From: Flavobacterium sp. KACC 22763
Lineage (GTDB): Bacteria > Bacteroidota > Bacteroidia > Flavobacteriales > Flavobacteriaceae
DNA: 64,000 bases
Direction of reading: 5' to 3'
Assembly: GCF_028736155.1 (NCBI RefSeq)
Contig: NZ_CP117879.1
Location: 1,178,001 to 1,242,000 of the forward strand
The first letter of the stretch is position 1. Each line of letters opens with the position of its first letter. The notes under the pieces were generated by a model that saw only the letters and a list, made by a program, of their open reading frames with translations, was not told the origin of the DNA and ran no database searches. Both the position numbers and the translations under genes were made by a program. Positions 42,220 to 52,008 of the stretch are shown piece after piece.

Positions 42220-42696
42220 AAAATTGAGGTGAATATAGATTTTAGGTTTTGTGTTTTTAGCAAGCTTACAAATTTAACTTTTTGCTATGAAATCGAAAGC
42301 TGTTAGCTTTTATTTAACATTTGTATGTACAAAGGTTGGCATTTAGACTACATGCTGGAGAAAAGGTTTAATTGAATATTAATTTTTTCTATAGAAAATA
42401 AAAAAACTTGAATAGGAAGTCCGTTTTCGATATTGCGCAAATGCAGACTCTCTCTATGAAGAGAGAAAATTTTAAGCAATTTGTCTGATTTTTTTTGCGC
42501 TTTATCGATTTTATTCGTATCATTGATATGTTAAACAAAATGAAAAGATTTTGCATAAAAGCTAACGGTTGTGTTTGTTATTTATGTTAAAATCCCTATG
42601 TAGAAGTTGTTTTTTTTGGGTTTGGTTATATATAATGAATAATTATGTTAACAAGTGTTTATTCTTTTGTTGTTGAATAATAAAAAAAAATAATTT
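42220..42696. other. Intergenic stretch between divergent genes
   Basis: About 480 bp. Apart from the efflux operon -7 element it contains a short hairpin CTCTCT/AGAGAG (42450-42465) next to an A/T run. No ORF is supported. Confidence 0.45.
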
Positions 42697-43296
42697 ATGA
42701 AGAAAAAATTACTTCTAGGTTTATGGTTTACATTTTTACTTCTTTCAATTGGTTATCTGTTTTGGCAGAACGAGTTTAAATACAGTCTTCCAACACCTAT
42801 TCCAAAAAATTATCACGCTATTGCGATGGGATCTCAAGTAGAACTTGGCCCATGTTGCGCATTTGATAATAAACCTATTTTTATACATTTTTTTAATCCC
42901 GAATGTCCTTGTTCGCGGTTTAATGTGCCACATGTTAGCAGTTTGATAAAAAAGTATGGAGATCAGATAAATTTTAAAATTGTAGTGTTAAACAAACAGA
43001 AAAATTTTACTATTGATGAAATTCAGCAAAAGTTTGACGCTAAAATTCCTGTTTATTTTGATGAATCAATAGCTAAAAATTGTGGTGTTATTTCAACACC
43101 TCAGGCAGTTTTACTAGATCAGTCGCATAATTTGTACTATCGAGGCAATTACAATAAAACAAGATATTGTACGGATGCTTCAAGTAATTATGCTCAAATG
43201 GCGATCGATTCTCTCCTTAGCAGAAAAGATAATCCTTCTTTTAATGCTTTAGCTCTAAGAGCTTACGGATGTTCATTACCAAAATGTACTAAATAA
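42697..43296 (+). CDS. Membrane-anchored thioredoxin-fold protein
   Basis: A 199-aa protein with one N-terminal membrane helix (about 5-23) and the rest in the periplasm. The thioredoxin-like fold has the redox motif in FFNPECPCSRFN (Cys-Pro-Cys) and a later STPQAVLL segment with the cis-Pro. Extra Cys pairs occur in GPCCAF and near the end. The CPC spacing differs from the usual CxxC, and resembles the DUF6436 group. Confidence 0.7.
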   Translation: MKKKLLLGLWFTFLLLSIGYLFWQNEFKYSLPTPIPKNYHAIAMGSQVELGPCCAFDNKPIFIHFFNPECPCSRFNVPHVSSLIKKYGDQINFKIVVLNKQKNFTIDEIQQKFDAKIPVYFDESIAKNCGVISTPQAVLLDQSHNLYYRGNYNKTRYCTDASSNYAQMAIDSLLSRKDNPSFNALALRAYGCSLPKCTK

Positions 43297-43327
43297 CTAT
43301 TTTCCAAAAACCAAAATCTATTAACCT

Positions 43328-44182
43328 ATGAAAGCAAAAGCTAGCTTAAACGAACAAGATTATCTGCACAGTTTTATGTCTACAATGACACAAAAATCAG
43401 ATACAATTATCAATTATGTACTTGCAGTATATTTTCTTTTGGGTATCGGACTGTCTTTTAAATACGATACTTTTGAAATTGGTGTTGGCGTTGGAACGCT
43501 GAATCTTCTTTTGTACTACTCGGCAAAATTTTTTATGAAAAATTCTAAATTTTACCAGTATGTCCTATCTATTGTTCTGGCTATTTTTATGGCACAGTAC
43601 ATTTATCAAATGCACGGAATGTTCGAAATGCATTTTACTGTATTTATTGCCAGTACGATTTTGATTATTTATCAGAACTGGAAACTTCAAATTCCGCTTA
43701 CTTTGCTGGTTGTACTGCACCACGCGGGACTAGCTTATCTTCAAAATTACATTTATAATGATGCAAACGGCCTTCAGGTTTATTTCTCTCAAGTAAATTT
43801 TGATCTTGAAACTTTGATCATCCATACCGTTTTGGCAGCTGTAGTATTTTTTATGAACGGCTATTGGGCGTATTACTTTAAAGAGCACAGCGAGAATCAC
43901 ATCTCAAAAATTTCAGACGAATATGAATTGGAAAACATGAAATTGGCTTCTGCAAAGTACAGCTCAATGTCGGCTACAAAAGACTATAATGATTTTATTC
44001 ATAGAACAACTTTAGATTTGAAATTACCTGTCAATTCAGTTTTAAAGCTTATTGATGTCTCAAAAGGGCATACAGATAATGATAAATTGCTTACTTATCT
44101 TGAAATGATGAGAGAAAGTGCTAAAAAAATTGATGATCTAGTCAATGATATCCATGTGAAATCGACAAACAGCAAGAGTTAG
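43328..44182 (+). CDS. Six-helix membrane sensor with a histidine-less dimerisation domain
   Basis: A 284-aa protein. Six hydrophobic segments span about residues 20-185 with conserved-looking His (MHGMFEMHF, LHHAG). A coiled coil and a region like a kinase DHp domain follow (DLKLPVNSVLKLIDV), but where kinases have SHDLKAPL the His is replaced (TLDLKLP), and there is no ATPase domain. It is therefore not a kinase by itself. It starts a cluster with a helical protein and a PAS protein. Confidence 0.65.
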   Translation: MKAKASLNEQDYLHSFMSTMTQKSDTIINYVLAVYFLLGIGLSFKYDTFEIGVGVGTLNLLLYYSAKFFMKNSKFYQYVLSIVLAIFMAQYIYQMHGMFEMHFTVFIASTILIIYQNWKLQIPLTLLVVLHHAGLAYLQNYIYNDANGLQVYFSQVNFDLETLIIHTVLAAVVFFMNGYWAYYFKEHSENHISKISDEYELENMKLASAKYSSMSATKDYNDFIHRTTLDLKLPVNSVLKLIDVSKGHTDNDKLLTYLEMMRESAKKIDDLVNDIHVKSTNSKS

Positions 44183-44233
44183 AATTTAGACCAAGCCCCC
44201 AAAAACAAAACTAATATTTTTTAAACCAATTGT

Positions 44234-44578
44234 ATGTTTAAGTATGATTTACCAACTGCAGTCCCTACGCTGCATAATCTTAAAAAAATAATTGAAGATT
44301 TTTTGAATGAAAGCATAACATTAGATTCGATTGAAAAAATTAAAGTCCAATCTGATTTTGAAAGAGAGGTAAAAGAGATTTTTAAAAATTACCAAACTAG
44401 TTCACATGTTTACGATCTTGATTTTCAGTATAAAAAGCTAATTCAGATTATGAATGATATTCGCCAGCTTAATCTTGCGGTTAATAATGAGATTCCTGAA
44501 TGGCTGGAAAATGAACTGGAAACAGTTTTTCGCAAAATCAGAAATATTCTCCTTGTCTTGGAGATCGAGTCAAATTAA
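44234..44578 (+). CDS. Helical protein of the sensory cluster
   Basis: A 114-aa acidic, almost entirely helical soluble protein without signal peptide or Cys. Several heptad-like stretches (FEREVKEIFKNY, ENELETVFRKIRNILLVLE) suggest a four-helix bundle or coiled coil. No family recognised. It lies 51 bp after the six-helix sensor gene and 62 bp before the PAS gene. Confidence 0.6.
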   Translation: MFKYDLPTAVPTLHNLKKIIEDFLNESITLDSIEKIKVQSDFEREVKEIFKNYQTSSHVYDLDFQYKKLIQIMNDIRQLNLAVNNEIPEWLENELETVFRKIRNILLVLEIESN

Positions 44579-44640
44579 AAATGGTTTAAAGGATTCATTT
44601 TATACTTATTGAATTGTAAATTAATTTAAATGTAAAAGTT

Positions 44641-45246
44641 ATGGATACCAGATTGCACCGTCCGACACCTTCTGATAGAGAAGTGGATTGGAATAAGAAT
44701 AAAGTACTGCTAAGTAAAACTGATAAAAAAGGAACCATTTTATATGCTAATGAAGACTTTATAGATGTTTCTGGTTATGATGAATTTGAGCTTGTCGGCC
44801 AGCCTCACAATATAGTTCGCCATCCGGATATGCCTAAGGTTATTTTTAAATTTTTATGGGACAGTATTAAATCCAGCGAAAATATTCATGTTATTATAAA
44901 GAACATGGCCAAAACTGGGCGTTATTACTGGGTTGTAACCGATTTTAAAATCATTGCCGATACAGATGGTGAGATTGTAGGTTATTTTGGCACCAGAAAA
45001 TCGGTTCCGAATGAGATTATTGTAAAATTTATCGAACCTTTGTACAAGAAACTTTTGCAGATTGAAGAAACTAGCGGTATGCACGCATCTGAAGAGTATT
45101 TGGTAGGTTTTCTAGAAGAAAGAAAGAAGACTTATATGGAATATATCGATCATTTGATTGCAACTGGAAAAGATGATAAAAACAAAATTAGCAAAGGTTT
45201 GTTCAGCGGTATTTTTGAAAAAAAGAATGATGTGAAAAAGAAATAA
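44641..45246 (+). CDS. PAS domain protein, Aer-like
   Basis: A 201-aa soluble protein. Residues about 15-125 form a PAS_3 domain of the Aer type: LYANEDFIDVSGYDEFELVG, then NIVRHPDMPKVIFKFLW and YYWVVTDFKIIAD. Aer PAS domains bind FAD and sense redox state. The C-terminal 75 residues are a Lys-rich helix without a methyl-accepting domain. Its output probably passes to the neighbouring proteins. Confidence 0.8.
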   Translation: MDTRLHRPTPSDREVDWNKNKVLLSKTDKKGTILYANEDFIDVSGYDEFELVGQPHNIVRHPDMPKVIFKFLWDSIKSSENIHVIIKNMAKTGRYYWVVTDFKIIADTDGEIVGYFGTRKSVPNEIIVKFIEPLYKKLLQIEETSGMHASEEYLVGFLEERKKTYMEYIDHLIATGKDDKNKISKGLFSGIFEKKNDVKKK

Positions 45247-45451
45247 TTGACTCTATACTTCATTGTGTCCGGAAAAATATTCATCCCCTTTAAATTTGTC
45301 CCCCAGCAAAACTAAATCACCTGAATGATAAAATTAAGGACGCAATGGAGTTTTTTTATTTTAGGTTCAAAGGCTCAAAGGAGTAAAGGTTCAAAGTTTA
45401 AACTAGAACCTTCAAAACCTTTGAGCCTTTGTATCTCTGTACCTTTGCACC

Positions 45452-47560
45452 TTAACTAATATAATTCCAAATATTCTTTTTCTTAGTCAACTCTATGAAG
45501 ATGTTTCTTAAAATGGCATGCTCAGGTTTTTGTAGAGCCGAATCTTCTTTTAAGATTTTCATAGCGTAATTTCTTGCTAGAGATAAAATTTCCCTGTCTT
45601 TTACAATATCTGCAATTTGCAGGTTTAAAACACCGCTTTGCTGTGTTCCCATTAAGTCGCCTGGACCACGTAGTTTAAGGTCAACCTCGGCAATTTCGAA
45701 ACCATCATTGGTCTGAACCATGGTTTCCATTCTGGTTTTGCTGTCGGAGCTTAATTTATGCCCCGTCATTAAAATACAATAACTTTGTTCGGCGCCACGA
45801 CCCACACGTCCGCGCAGCTGATGCAGTTGCGAAAGTCCAAATCTTTCGGCACTTTCTATAATCATTACACTGGCATTTGGCACGTTTACACCAACTTCAA
45901 TTACAGTTGTGGCAACCATGATATTAGTTTTTCCTTCAGAGAAACGCTTCATTTCGGAATCTTTATCTGCAGGTTTCATTTTTCCATGAAGAATAGAAAT
46001 AGAATATTGCGGAAGCGGAAAATCACGAGAAATACTTTCGTAACCGTCCATTAAATCCTTATAATCCATTTTTTCCGATTCTTGAATCAACGGATAAACT
46101 ATATAAATCTGTCTACCTTTTGCAATTTCATCACGAAGGAATTTCCATACCTTCAAACGATTGGTATCATAACGATGCACAGTTTGAATTGGTTTCCTTC
46201 CAGGAGGCAATTCATCAATAACAGAAATATCCAAATCACCGTATAAGCTCATAGCCAAAGTTCTCGGAATAGGAGTGGCGGTCATCACTAAAACGTGTGG
46301 CGGAATATCATTTTTCTTCCACAATTTTGATCTTTGCTCTACACCAAAACGATGCTGTTCATCAATTACAGCCAAACCTAAATTCTGAAACTGCACTTTA
46401 TCTTCCAGTAAAGCGTGAGTTCCGATCAAAATTTTAAGTTCTCCGCTTTCCAATTCTTCGTGAATAATTTTTCTTTCAGAAGTTTTAGTAGAACCCGTTA
46501 ATATCCGAATGTTGATATTTAAGGTTTTAGCAAATTCAGATAAACCTAGAAAATGCTGATTGGCCAAGATTTCTGTTGGCGCCATTAAACAAGCTTGAAA
46601 GCCATTATCAATAGCCAAAAGCATGCTCATAAAAGCCACAATTGTTTTTCCAGAACCCACATCACCTTGAAGAAGACGATTCATTTGAGCATTGCTTCCC
46701 ATATCGGTTCTGATTTCTTTAATTACTCTTTTTTGAGCATTCGTTAAATCAAAAGGAAGATGGTTTTTGTAAAATTCATTAAAAAGTTCGCCCACTTTAT
46801 CAAATGGATGCCCTTTTATTTTATGTTTTCGAATAAGGTTTTTAGTGATTAACTGCAACTGAATAAAGAACAGTTCTTCAAACTTTAGTCTGAATTGCGC
46901 TTTCGCTAAAATGGCAGCGCTTTTCGGAAAATGAATATTGAATAATGCGGCACGTTTCGGAATCAGCTTCAGTTCTTCGATTAAAAATGGCGGAAAAGTT
47001 TCTGTAAACAACGCTTGTGTTTCTAAGAAAAGCTGTTCCATTAATTTATTAATCGTTCGGTTAGAAATGCCTTTGTTGGCCAAAGCTTCTGTTGAAGGGT
47101 AAACAGGCTGCATGGCGGAACGCAAACTTCTTTCGTGTTCGCTTAATAATTCAATTTCGGGATGCGCCATACTAAACTGGCTTCCATACAGCGAACATTT
47201 TCCAAAAATTACCAAAGGTTCATTGAGTTTTAAACTTTCGCGGATCCATTTATGTCCTTGAAACCAGTTCAAATCAATTTGTCCCGTTTCATCAACAAAA
47301 CTGGCTACAAGTCGCTTTTTGTTTTTAGCAAATTCAACCGTTTTAATGTTGATTATTTTACCAATTATCTGAACTTCAGAACCCGTATTCTGCAATTCAT
47401 TAATCTTGTAATAGCGCGTTCTGTCAATATATCGATTCGGAAAAAGATTGACTAAATCTCCATATTTATGAATGCCCAATTCCTTGCGAAGCAGCTGACC
47501 ACGGCTTGGACCAACACCTTTTAAGTATTCAATTGGAGTTTCAAAAAGATTATTAGACAT
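45452..47560 (-). CDS. recG: ATP-dependent DNA helicase RecG
   Basis: A 702-aa branch-migration helicase acting on stalled forks and Holliday junctions. It has the N-terminal wedge OB domain, Walker A LLQGDVGSGKTIVAF, the DEQH box in AVIDEQHRFGV, motif III MTATPIPRTLA and the C-terminal TRG-containing region RGRVGRGAEQSYC. Complete and typical. Confidence 0.96.
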   Translation of the reverse strand: MSNNLFETPIEYLKGVGPSRGQLLRKELGIHKYGDLVNLFPNRYIDRTRYYKINELQNTGSEVQIIGKIINIKTVEFAKNKKRLVASFVDETGQIDLNWFQGHKWIRESLKLNEPLVIFGKCSLYGSQFSMAHPEIELLSEHERSLRSAMQPVYPSTEALANKGISNRTINKLMEQLFLETQALFTETFPPFLIEELKLIPKRAALFNIHFPKSAAILAKAQFRLKFEELFFIQLQLITKNLIRKHKIKGHPFDKVGELFNEFYKNHLPFDLTNAQKRVIKEIRTDMGSNAQMNRLLQGDVGSGKTIVAFMSMLLAIDNGFQACLMAPTEILANQHFLGLSEFAKTLNINIRILTGSTKTSERKIIHEELESGELKILIGTHALLEDKVQFQNLGLAVIDEQHRFGVEQRSKLWKKNDIPPHVLVMTATPIPRTLAMSLYGDLDISVIDELPPGRKPIQTVHRYDTNRLKVWKFLRDEIAKGRQIYIVYPLIQESEKMDYKDLMDGYESISRDFPLPQYSISILHGKMKPADKDSEMKRFSEGKTNIMVATTVIEVGVNVPNASVMIIESAERFGLSQLHQLRGRVGRGAEQSYCILMTGHKLSSDSKTRMETMVQTNDGFEIAEVDLKLRGPGDLMGTQQSGVLNLQIADIVKDREILSLARNYAMKILKEDSALQKPEHAILRNIFIELTKKKNIWNYIS

Positions 47561-47817
47561 TCGAAGATTTAGATTTTGATATAGTCAAGGATAAAAGAAC
47601 CGAGAAGAAAGAAAAAAGACAAAATATATTCAATATTTCTTGCTTCTTGGTTCATTTATCTTTAGAAAGCGAAGATAGATTTTAATTGGGAATTTTGAAA
47701 ATGATTTGTTGTTTTCAAGTGCTTGAATGTTAACTTATCGTAAAATTGTAAATTGAAGACGCAACCATTTTAAGAAAGTAAAATCTTAATAATAATTAAC
47801 CATTAAAAACTATAAAA

Positions 47818-48249
47818 ATGAAGAAAATTGGACTTTTAATAGTATTGTTTATTTCGCTTGTTTCTTGTTCTAATGATGACAATGAAAATAAACCAACCGA
47901 AAGCTATCACGGAAAATGGATCCTTACAGCAATGGGCAACAGTAATCCCGCAGCAAATTCGGTATATATTTTAGAATGGGAGGAATCGTATACTTTTAAT
48001 TCTAATAATACATTCTCTAAAACAAGAAAGAAAGATGGTAAAATTACAACCATTTCAGGAACGTATTCTGTAGTGAAAACGACAGATCAAACTCAGTTTG
48101 AACTAAGTTATACTGCAGAGAGCGATATAGTGGCATCTTGCACTTCTAAGAAAAAAGAAAACTTATATATCATTAATAGTTTCGGAAAATTGTATGGAAC
48201 GTGGACTATATGCGATGGTCCAAGGCTAGTATATGATAAAAAGGAATAA
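47818..48249 (+). CDS. Lipocalin-like lipoprotein
   Basis: A 143-aa lipoprotein with a lipobox ending SLVSCSN (Cys17 acylated). The mature part matches Bacteroidetes lipocalin-like proteins: HGKWILTAMG, then YTFNSNNTFSKTRK and ISGTYSVVKTTDQTQ. Two further Cys may form a disulfide. Ligand unknown. Confidence 0.8.
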   Translation: MKKIGLLIVLFISLVSCSNDDNENKPTESYHGKWILTAMGNSNPAANSVYILEWEESYTFNSNNTFSKTRKKDGKITTISGTYSVVKTTDQTQFELSYTAESDIVASCTSKKKENLYIINSFGKLYGTWTICDGPRLVYDKKE

Positions 48250-48284
48250 TTTTTTGAATGCTTACTAATTCAGATTTTTTGAAG

Positions 48285-48307
48285 CTCCGTTTTTTGACGG
48301 AGTTTTT
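48285..48307 (+). terminator. Terminator of the lipocalin-like gene
   Basis: 6-bp stem CTCCGT/ACGGAG with a 6-nt loop and five T, 36 bp past the stop. Confidence 0.7.
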
Positions 48308-48386
48308 CTTTTACAATCAGTATTATTTTAATAAAAAAAGATAATTATTAGATTTGTTAAAACATTTAAATTATAAGCCTCAAATT

Positions 48387-50153
48387 ATGATTAAAGAAGA
48401 AAAAGTTCCTTTTGAAACAATGGTATTTTCTGGAATTACTTTTAAAGTAATTAACCGACACGAAGCGCATAAGATCATCGGAGATCTTACCGATTTCAAC
48501 AATAATAAAGTCTATAATGTTTTTGAAGATACTTGGCGTTTTCCTGATTACGAAGAAAATCCAATATTTCTGTTAGCAGAGAATGATGTTGAAATGGATT
48601 TATTTGAGATGGATTTCAGTACCGAAGAACATCCTGATATTTTTATTTTAGGTTTTATTTTTAAAGGAAATCTAACAGTTTCAAAGCTTATCAGCTCATA
48701 CGATACTGATAATTCTCCTGCTTTGATCGTTTTAGGAAAAACCACAACAGTCAATATTAATTTGTTCGGAAGTGTTTATTATTTAGGCGGAGGCCTGCAA
48801 TGCGACACACTTGCTGGCGAATACAATCACGGAGAACTTTTTGTAAAAGGTGACCTTACAGCATGGCTTATTTATAGCGACGATATGCTGTTTCATTTTG
48901 AACGTTTTACAGATGTTCAGGCAGTTATCAGTGCCAATAGACCTGATATTCTAATTTGCAGTAGTGTACAAGATACTGACGGATCTATCATAACCGTTGA
49001 GAACTATCTGCCTTCAACCCATAAACTGTCTGATATTGTTGAAGATTCTTTTATTGAAATTTCAGATTATAACGAAGAAATATTAGGCAATAATTATTTA
49101 GATGTTTTTAAAGAAGGACTTTCAATCTTAGATTACGATAAAAAAGAAAAGTACATGTATGCTGATTTCCGAAATCAGTTTATTAATATGGTCGAAGTTT
49201 TGTCTGAAACCGAAGAGCTAAAAGAAAACGGAAAAATCGTTAGACATATCTCGGGAGCAACTTGTTTGTTTATTCCTTTTGATTATGAAGGGAAGAAATA
49301 CAGTCAGATTTCAGAAGAAATTTCGAATGGTTTTAATATCAGAATGCGTGCTTTATGGTGTCATGAAGATCAAGAAATCATGATTATTTTGGAATATCTA
49401 GATGAAAATGGAGATCCGAAATACCAATGGATGAATGACGAAAACGCTCCAGGAATTGAATTTTTCTGCGTAAAAAATGCTGTCATGAAAACTTTTGAAA
49501 TATTGACGGCTGAAGTTGTTGAGGAGGATGACGAAGAAGATGAAACAGAATATGCCGGTTATAGTAATAGATTTTCATTGGAAGAATATGCTTCTCAATT
49601 TGGTAATTACAAACTACCAGAAGATTTGGTAAAACTGTATGAATTTGAACAGGAGTATGGAGTAGAAACGTATTCGGAATGTTTTGGACTAACTATAACG
49701 GAAGAAAAAACGGGTATAAAAACATGGTCTGAAGAGGAAGAATTTTATAATAGTTTTATCGAATTTGCAGGTGCAAACGGTTCAGGGAGCTCTTATGCGT
49801 ATTGGATTATCGATAATGATTTGAACAATTGCCCTATAGTTGTTTTTGGAGATGAAGGCGGAGTTCACGTCGTAGCAGAAAGCACTCAAAAATTAATTCA
49901 GCTTCTGACTTTGGACACCGAAATTTCTGTTGATTTTGATAAAGCTTATTTTTATCAAGACGAAGAATATTATGAAGAAAGCGAAAATAAAGAAGAATTT
50001 CGTGAATGGGTAAAAGAAGAATTTAATCTCAATGCAGTAGAAACCAACGAAGAAGCGGATGAAATTGTAGAAGAGACGCAAAGAAAATATAAACAAAAGT
50101 TTAACGACTTTTTAGTAAAGTTTGGCATTGAAATCAGTGAAGAAGATGAATAG
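48387..50153 (+). CDS. SMI1/KNR4-like (SUKH) protein with a polymer-forming-like N-terminus
   Basis: A 588-aa acidic cytoplasmic protein. The N-terminal third has beta-strand repeats with hydrophobic rungs (LIVLGKTTTVNINLFGSVYY, ELFVKGDLTAWLI) like bactofilin or polymer-forming domains. The C-terminal third resembles SUKH domains: LPEDLVKLYEFEQEYG, YAYWIIDNDLNNCPIVVFGD. SUKH proteins often serve as toxin immunity proteins. ATG 48387 is chosen over in-frame TTG 48354. The assignment is tentative. Confidence 0.55.
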   Translation: MIKEEKVPFETMVFSGITFKVINRHEAHKIIGDLTDFNNNKVYNVFEDTWRFPDYEENPIFLLAENDVEMDLFEMDFSTEEHPDIFILGFIFKGNLTVSKLISSYDTDNSPALIVLGKTTTVNINLFGSVYYLGGGLQCDTLAGEYNHGELFVKGDLTAWLIYSDDMLFHFERFTDVQAVISANRPDILICSSVQDTDGSIITVENYLPSTHKLSDIVEDSFIEISDYNEEILGNNYLDVFKEGLSILDYDKKEKYMYADFRNQFINMVEVLSETEELKENGKIVRHISGATCLFIPFDYEGKKYSQISEEISNGFNIRMRALWCHEDQEIMIILEYLDENGDPKYQWMNDENAPGIEFFCVKNAVMKTFEILTAEVVEEDDEEDETEYAGYSNRFSLEEYASQFGNYKLPEDLVKLYEFEQEYGVETYSECFGLTITEEKTGIKTWSEEEEFYNSFIEFAGANGSGSSYAYWIIDNDLNNCPIVVFGDEGGVHVVAESTQKLIQLLTLDTEISVDFDKAYFYQDEEYYEESENKEEFREWVKEEFNLNAVETNEEADEIVEETQRKYKQKFNDFLVKFGIEISEEDE

Positions 50154-50184
50154 TGTTTTTTATCTTTGAAAAAAAATAGAAAAA

Positions 50185-50724
50185 ATGAAAACACATTTAG
50201 CGCTTTTACGCGGAATCAATGTTTCTGGGCATAATATGATGAAAATGGAAGCTTTGAAAGCAATGCTGGAGAATCTTGGTTTTCAAAATATAAGAACCTA
50301 TCTGCAATCTGGGAATGTTTTTGTGGATAGTGAAGAAGATGCTTCGAAAGTTGGTTTTATGATCAAACAGGAAATCTTTAAAGTTTTTGGTCACGAAGTT
50401 CCTGTCGTGATGATTACCAAAGAAAACTTGGAATCGTGTTTTGCCAATAATCCCTTCTTGAAAGAAAAGGATATCGATACGAAAAAACTCTATGTGGCTT
50501 TCGTTTCAACGACATTGAAAAAAGAAAATATAAACGATTTGAAAATTAGCCAGTTCAAACCAGATGAAGCCAGCATTGATGAAAATAGAATTTTTATAAA
50601 ATATGATATTGGTGCCGGAAAAACCCGTTTTGACCAAAAATATATTGAAAAAAAATTAAATGTAACAGCAACAATTCGAAACTGGAATACGGTTACCAAC
50701 TTGCTTAAAATGTATAATGAATAA
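50185..50724 (+). CDS. DUF1697 domain-containing protein
   Basis: A 179-aa protein of the DUF1697 family with the N-terminal signature LALLRGINVSGHNMMKMEAL and LQSGNVFVDS. It contains a repeated ferredoxin-like fold in known structures; biochemical function unknown. Its last base is shared with the start of the next gene (TAATG). Confidence 0.9.
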   Translation: MKTHLALLRGINVSGHNMMKMEALKAMLENLGFQNIRTYLQSGNVFVDSEEDASKVGFMIKQEIFKVFGHEVPVVMITKENLESCFANNPFLKEKDIDTKKLYVAFVSTTLKKENINDLKISQFKPDEASIDENRIFIKYDIGAGKTRFDQKYIEKKLNVTATIRNWNTVTNLLKMYNE

Positions 50725-51119
50725 TGAAAAAATGCTTTTTTATAATGTTCCTTTTAGGGTTAAGCTCAGTGACTCTGGCTCAAACCTCAAAAGCGACTTC
50801 AGAAGATTTTAATGAATTTTTTAAGAAGTTCAATTCAGATACTAAATTTCAAATCAGCAGAGTTATTTTTCCTCTAAAATACAAAGCGAACAATGACGAT
50901 TTTGAATTATCAGATTATACAATGGCAAAAGAAGGATATAAAGTTCTTCATCTTAATAATAAAGCTGATGAGAAGTATTTAAAACGCACATTATTAGTAA
51001 AGAAAAACAAAGCCACTCTTGAACAGCGCGGACTTGATAACGGAATTTATATTGATTATGTCTTTGAATTAAAAGAGAACAAATGGTTCTTGAAAACGTT
51101 GGTTGATCAATCGACTTAA
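50724..51119 (+). CDS. DUF4348-like secreted protein
   Basis: A 131-aa exported protein. The signal peptide ends at TLAQ (about residue 20). The mature part has FNEFFKKFNSDTKFQISRVIF, matching the DUF4348 pattern, then YVFELKENKWFLKTL at the end. It overlaps the DUF1697 stop codon by one base. Function unknown. Confidence 0.78.
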   Translation: MKKCFFIMFLLGLSSVTLAQTSKATSEDFNEFFKKFNSDTKFQISRVIFPLKYKANNDDFELSDYTMAKEGYKVLHLNNKADEKYLKRTLLVKKNKATLEQRGLDNGIYIDYVFELKENKWFLKTLVDQST

Positions 51120-51121
51120 TA

Positions 51122-51625
51122 TTAATCTCGAATCCATTTTTGCATAGCTGGAAAAGGCATTTTTTGTTCTTTTTCGGCTTTTTCGTTTCCTAGACATAAT
51201 CCCATCCATTCTAAAAGAGGCAAACCCATATAATTTCCTGAAGTAAAATTTGAAATAAACCACTCAGAATTGCCTTTATAACCATGTGGATGAAATACAA
51301 ATTCAGGTGAAAGCTGTAAATGATGCAGCGCTGCGTAAGACCATAAAAGCGTCGCAATTTCGTCGCCTTGAGTTGGCCAGTCTTGGGGAATTTCCGCTGT
51401 ACCAACTAATTTTCTTTCCGCTGGAACCGTTACAGCGAGATGCCCAGCTTCATGCAAAATATCGCCAGGATATAATAATTTATTATAATCGATATAAATG
51501 CAGTCAGGACCTAAGTCCAATCCAGGTAAAAAAGTATCTCCAAGCTCTTTTTCGATAATATCAATTCCAATTTCTTTCAAAAAGAAAACTACTTTTTTTA
51601 CTTCATCATTTTCTTTTAAATCCAT
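51122..51625 (-). CDS. HEAGH-motif putative metalloprotease
   Basis: A 167-aa soluble protein. HEAGH (residues 58-62, in DILHEAGHLAV) fits the HExxH zinc motif, and QGDEIATLLWSYAALHHL could supply the third ligand (Glu). There is no signal peptide. It is convergent with the DUF4348 gene, with stop codons 2 bp apart. Activity is not certain, as such short proteins can be inactive. Confidence 0.6.
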   Translation of the reverse strand: MDLKENDEVKKVVFFLKEIGIDIIEKELGDTFLPGLDLGPDCIYIDYNKLLYPGDILHEAGHLAVTVPAERKLVGTAEIPQDWPTQGDEIATLLWSYAALHHLQLSPEFVFHPHGYKGNSEWFISNFTSGNYMGLPLLEWMGLCLGNEKAEKEQKMPFPAMQKWIRD

Positions 51626-51627
51626 AA

Positions 51628-52008
51628 TCAGTTTGTTTTTAAAATGTTTTTCTTGATATAAATAGTATCTGCATTATGAAAAGCCCCTTTTTTCATTCCA
51701 CCGCCAAACGGCTGCATGAATTGTATGTTTTGAGATACATAATTTTCTTTTTCAACGATTTCATTTACAGCCAAAGTTGGCGCTTCAAAACCCAAAAAGG
51801 TAAATTGGTGATACCGTTTTTCTTTTAATGAAAAATAACCGTTTGACTGACTTAAAACTTCTCCAACTTTACAATTTGCAATAGGCAGTTTTGTTTCGGC
51901 ATCATAAATATATCCTGTTATTTGAGGTCTCTCGCATCTGCTGACTAAACAGCTTTGAAGAGAAAACGAAACTAGGATTAGTAAAACTAATTTAAAGAAA
52001 AATTTCAT
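51628..52008 (-). CDS. Lipoprotein with carboxypeptidase-regulatory-like domain
   Basis: A 126-aa lipoprotein with lipobox SLQSCLV (Cys20). The mature part has GYIYDAETKLPIANCKVGE, typical of CarboxypepD_reg-like beta-sandwiches, then a Gly-rich stretch PFGGGMKKG. It is next to, and nearly overlaps, the PP-loop gene upstream. Confidence 0.7.
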   Translation of the reverse strand: MKFFFKLVLLILVSFSLQSCLVSRCERPQITGYIYDAETKLPIANCKVGEVLSQSNGYFSLKEKRYHQFTFLGFEAPTLAVNEIVEKENYVSQNIQFMQPFGGGMKKGAFHNADTIYIKKNILKTN

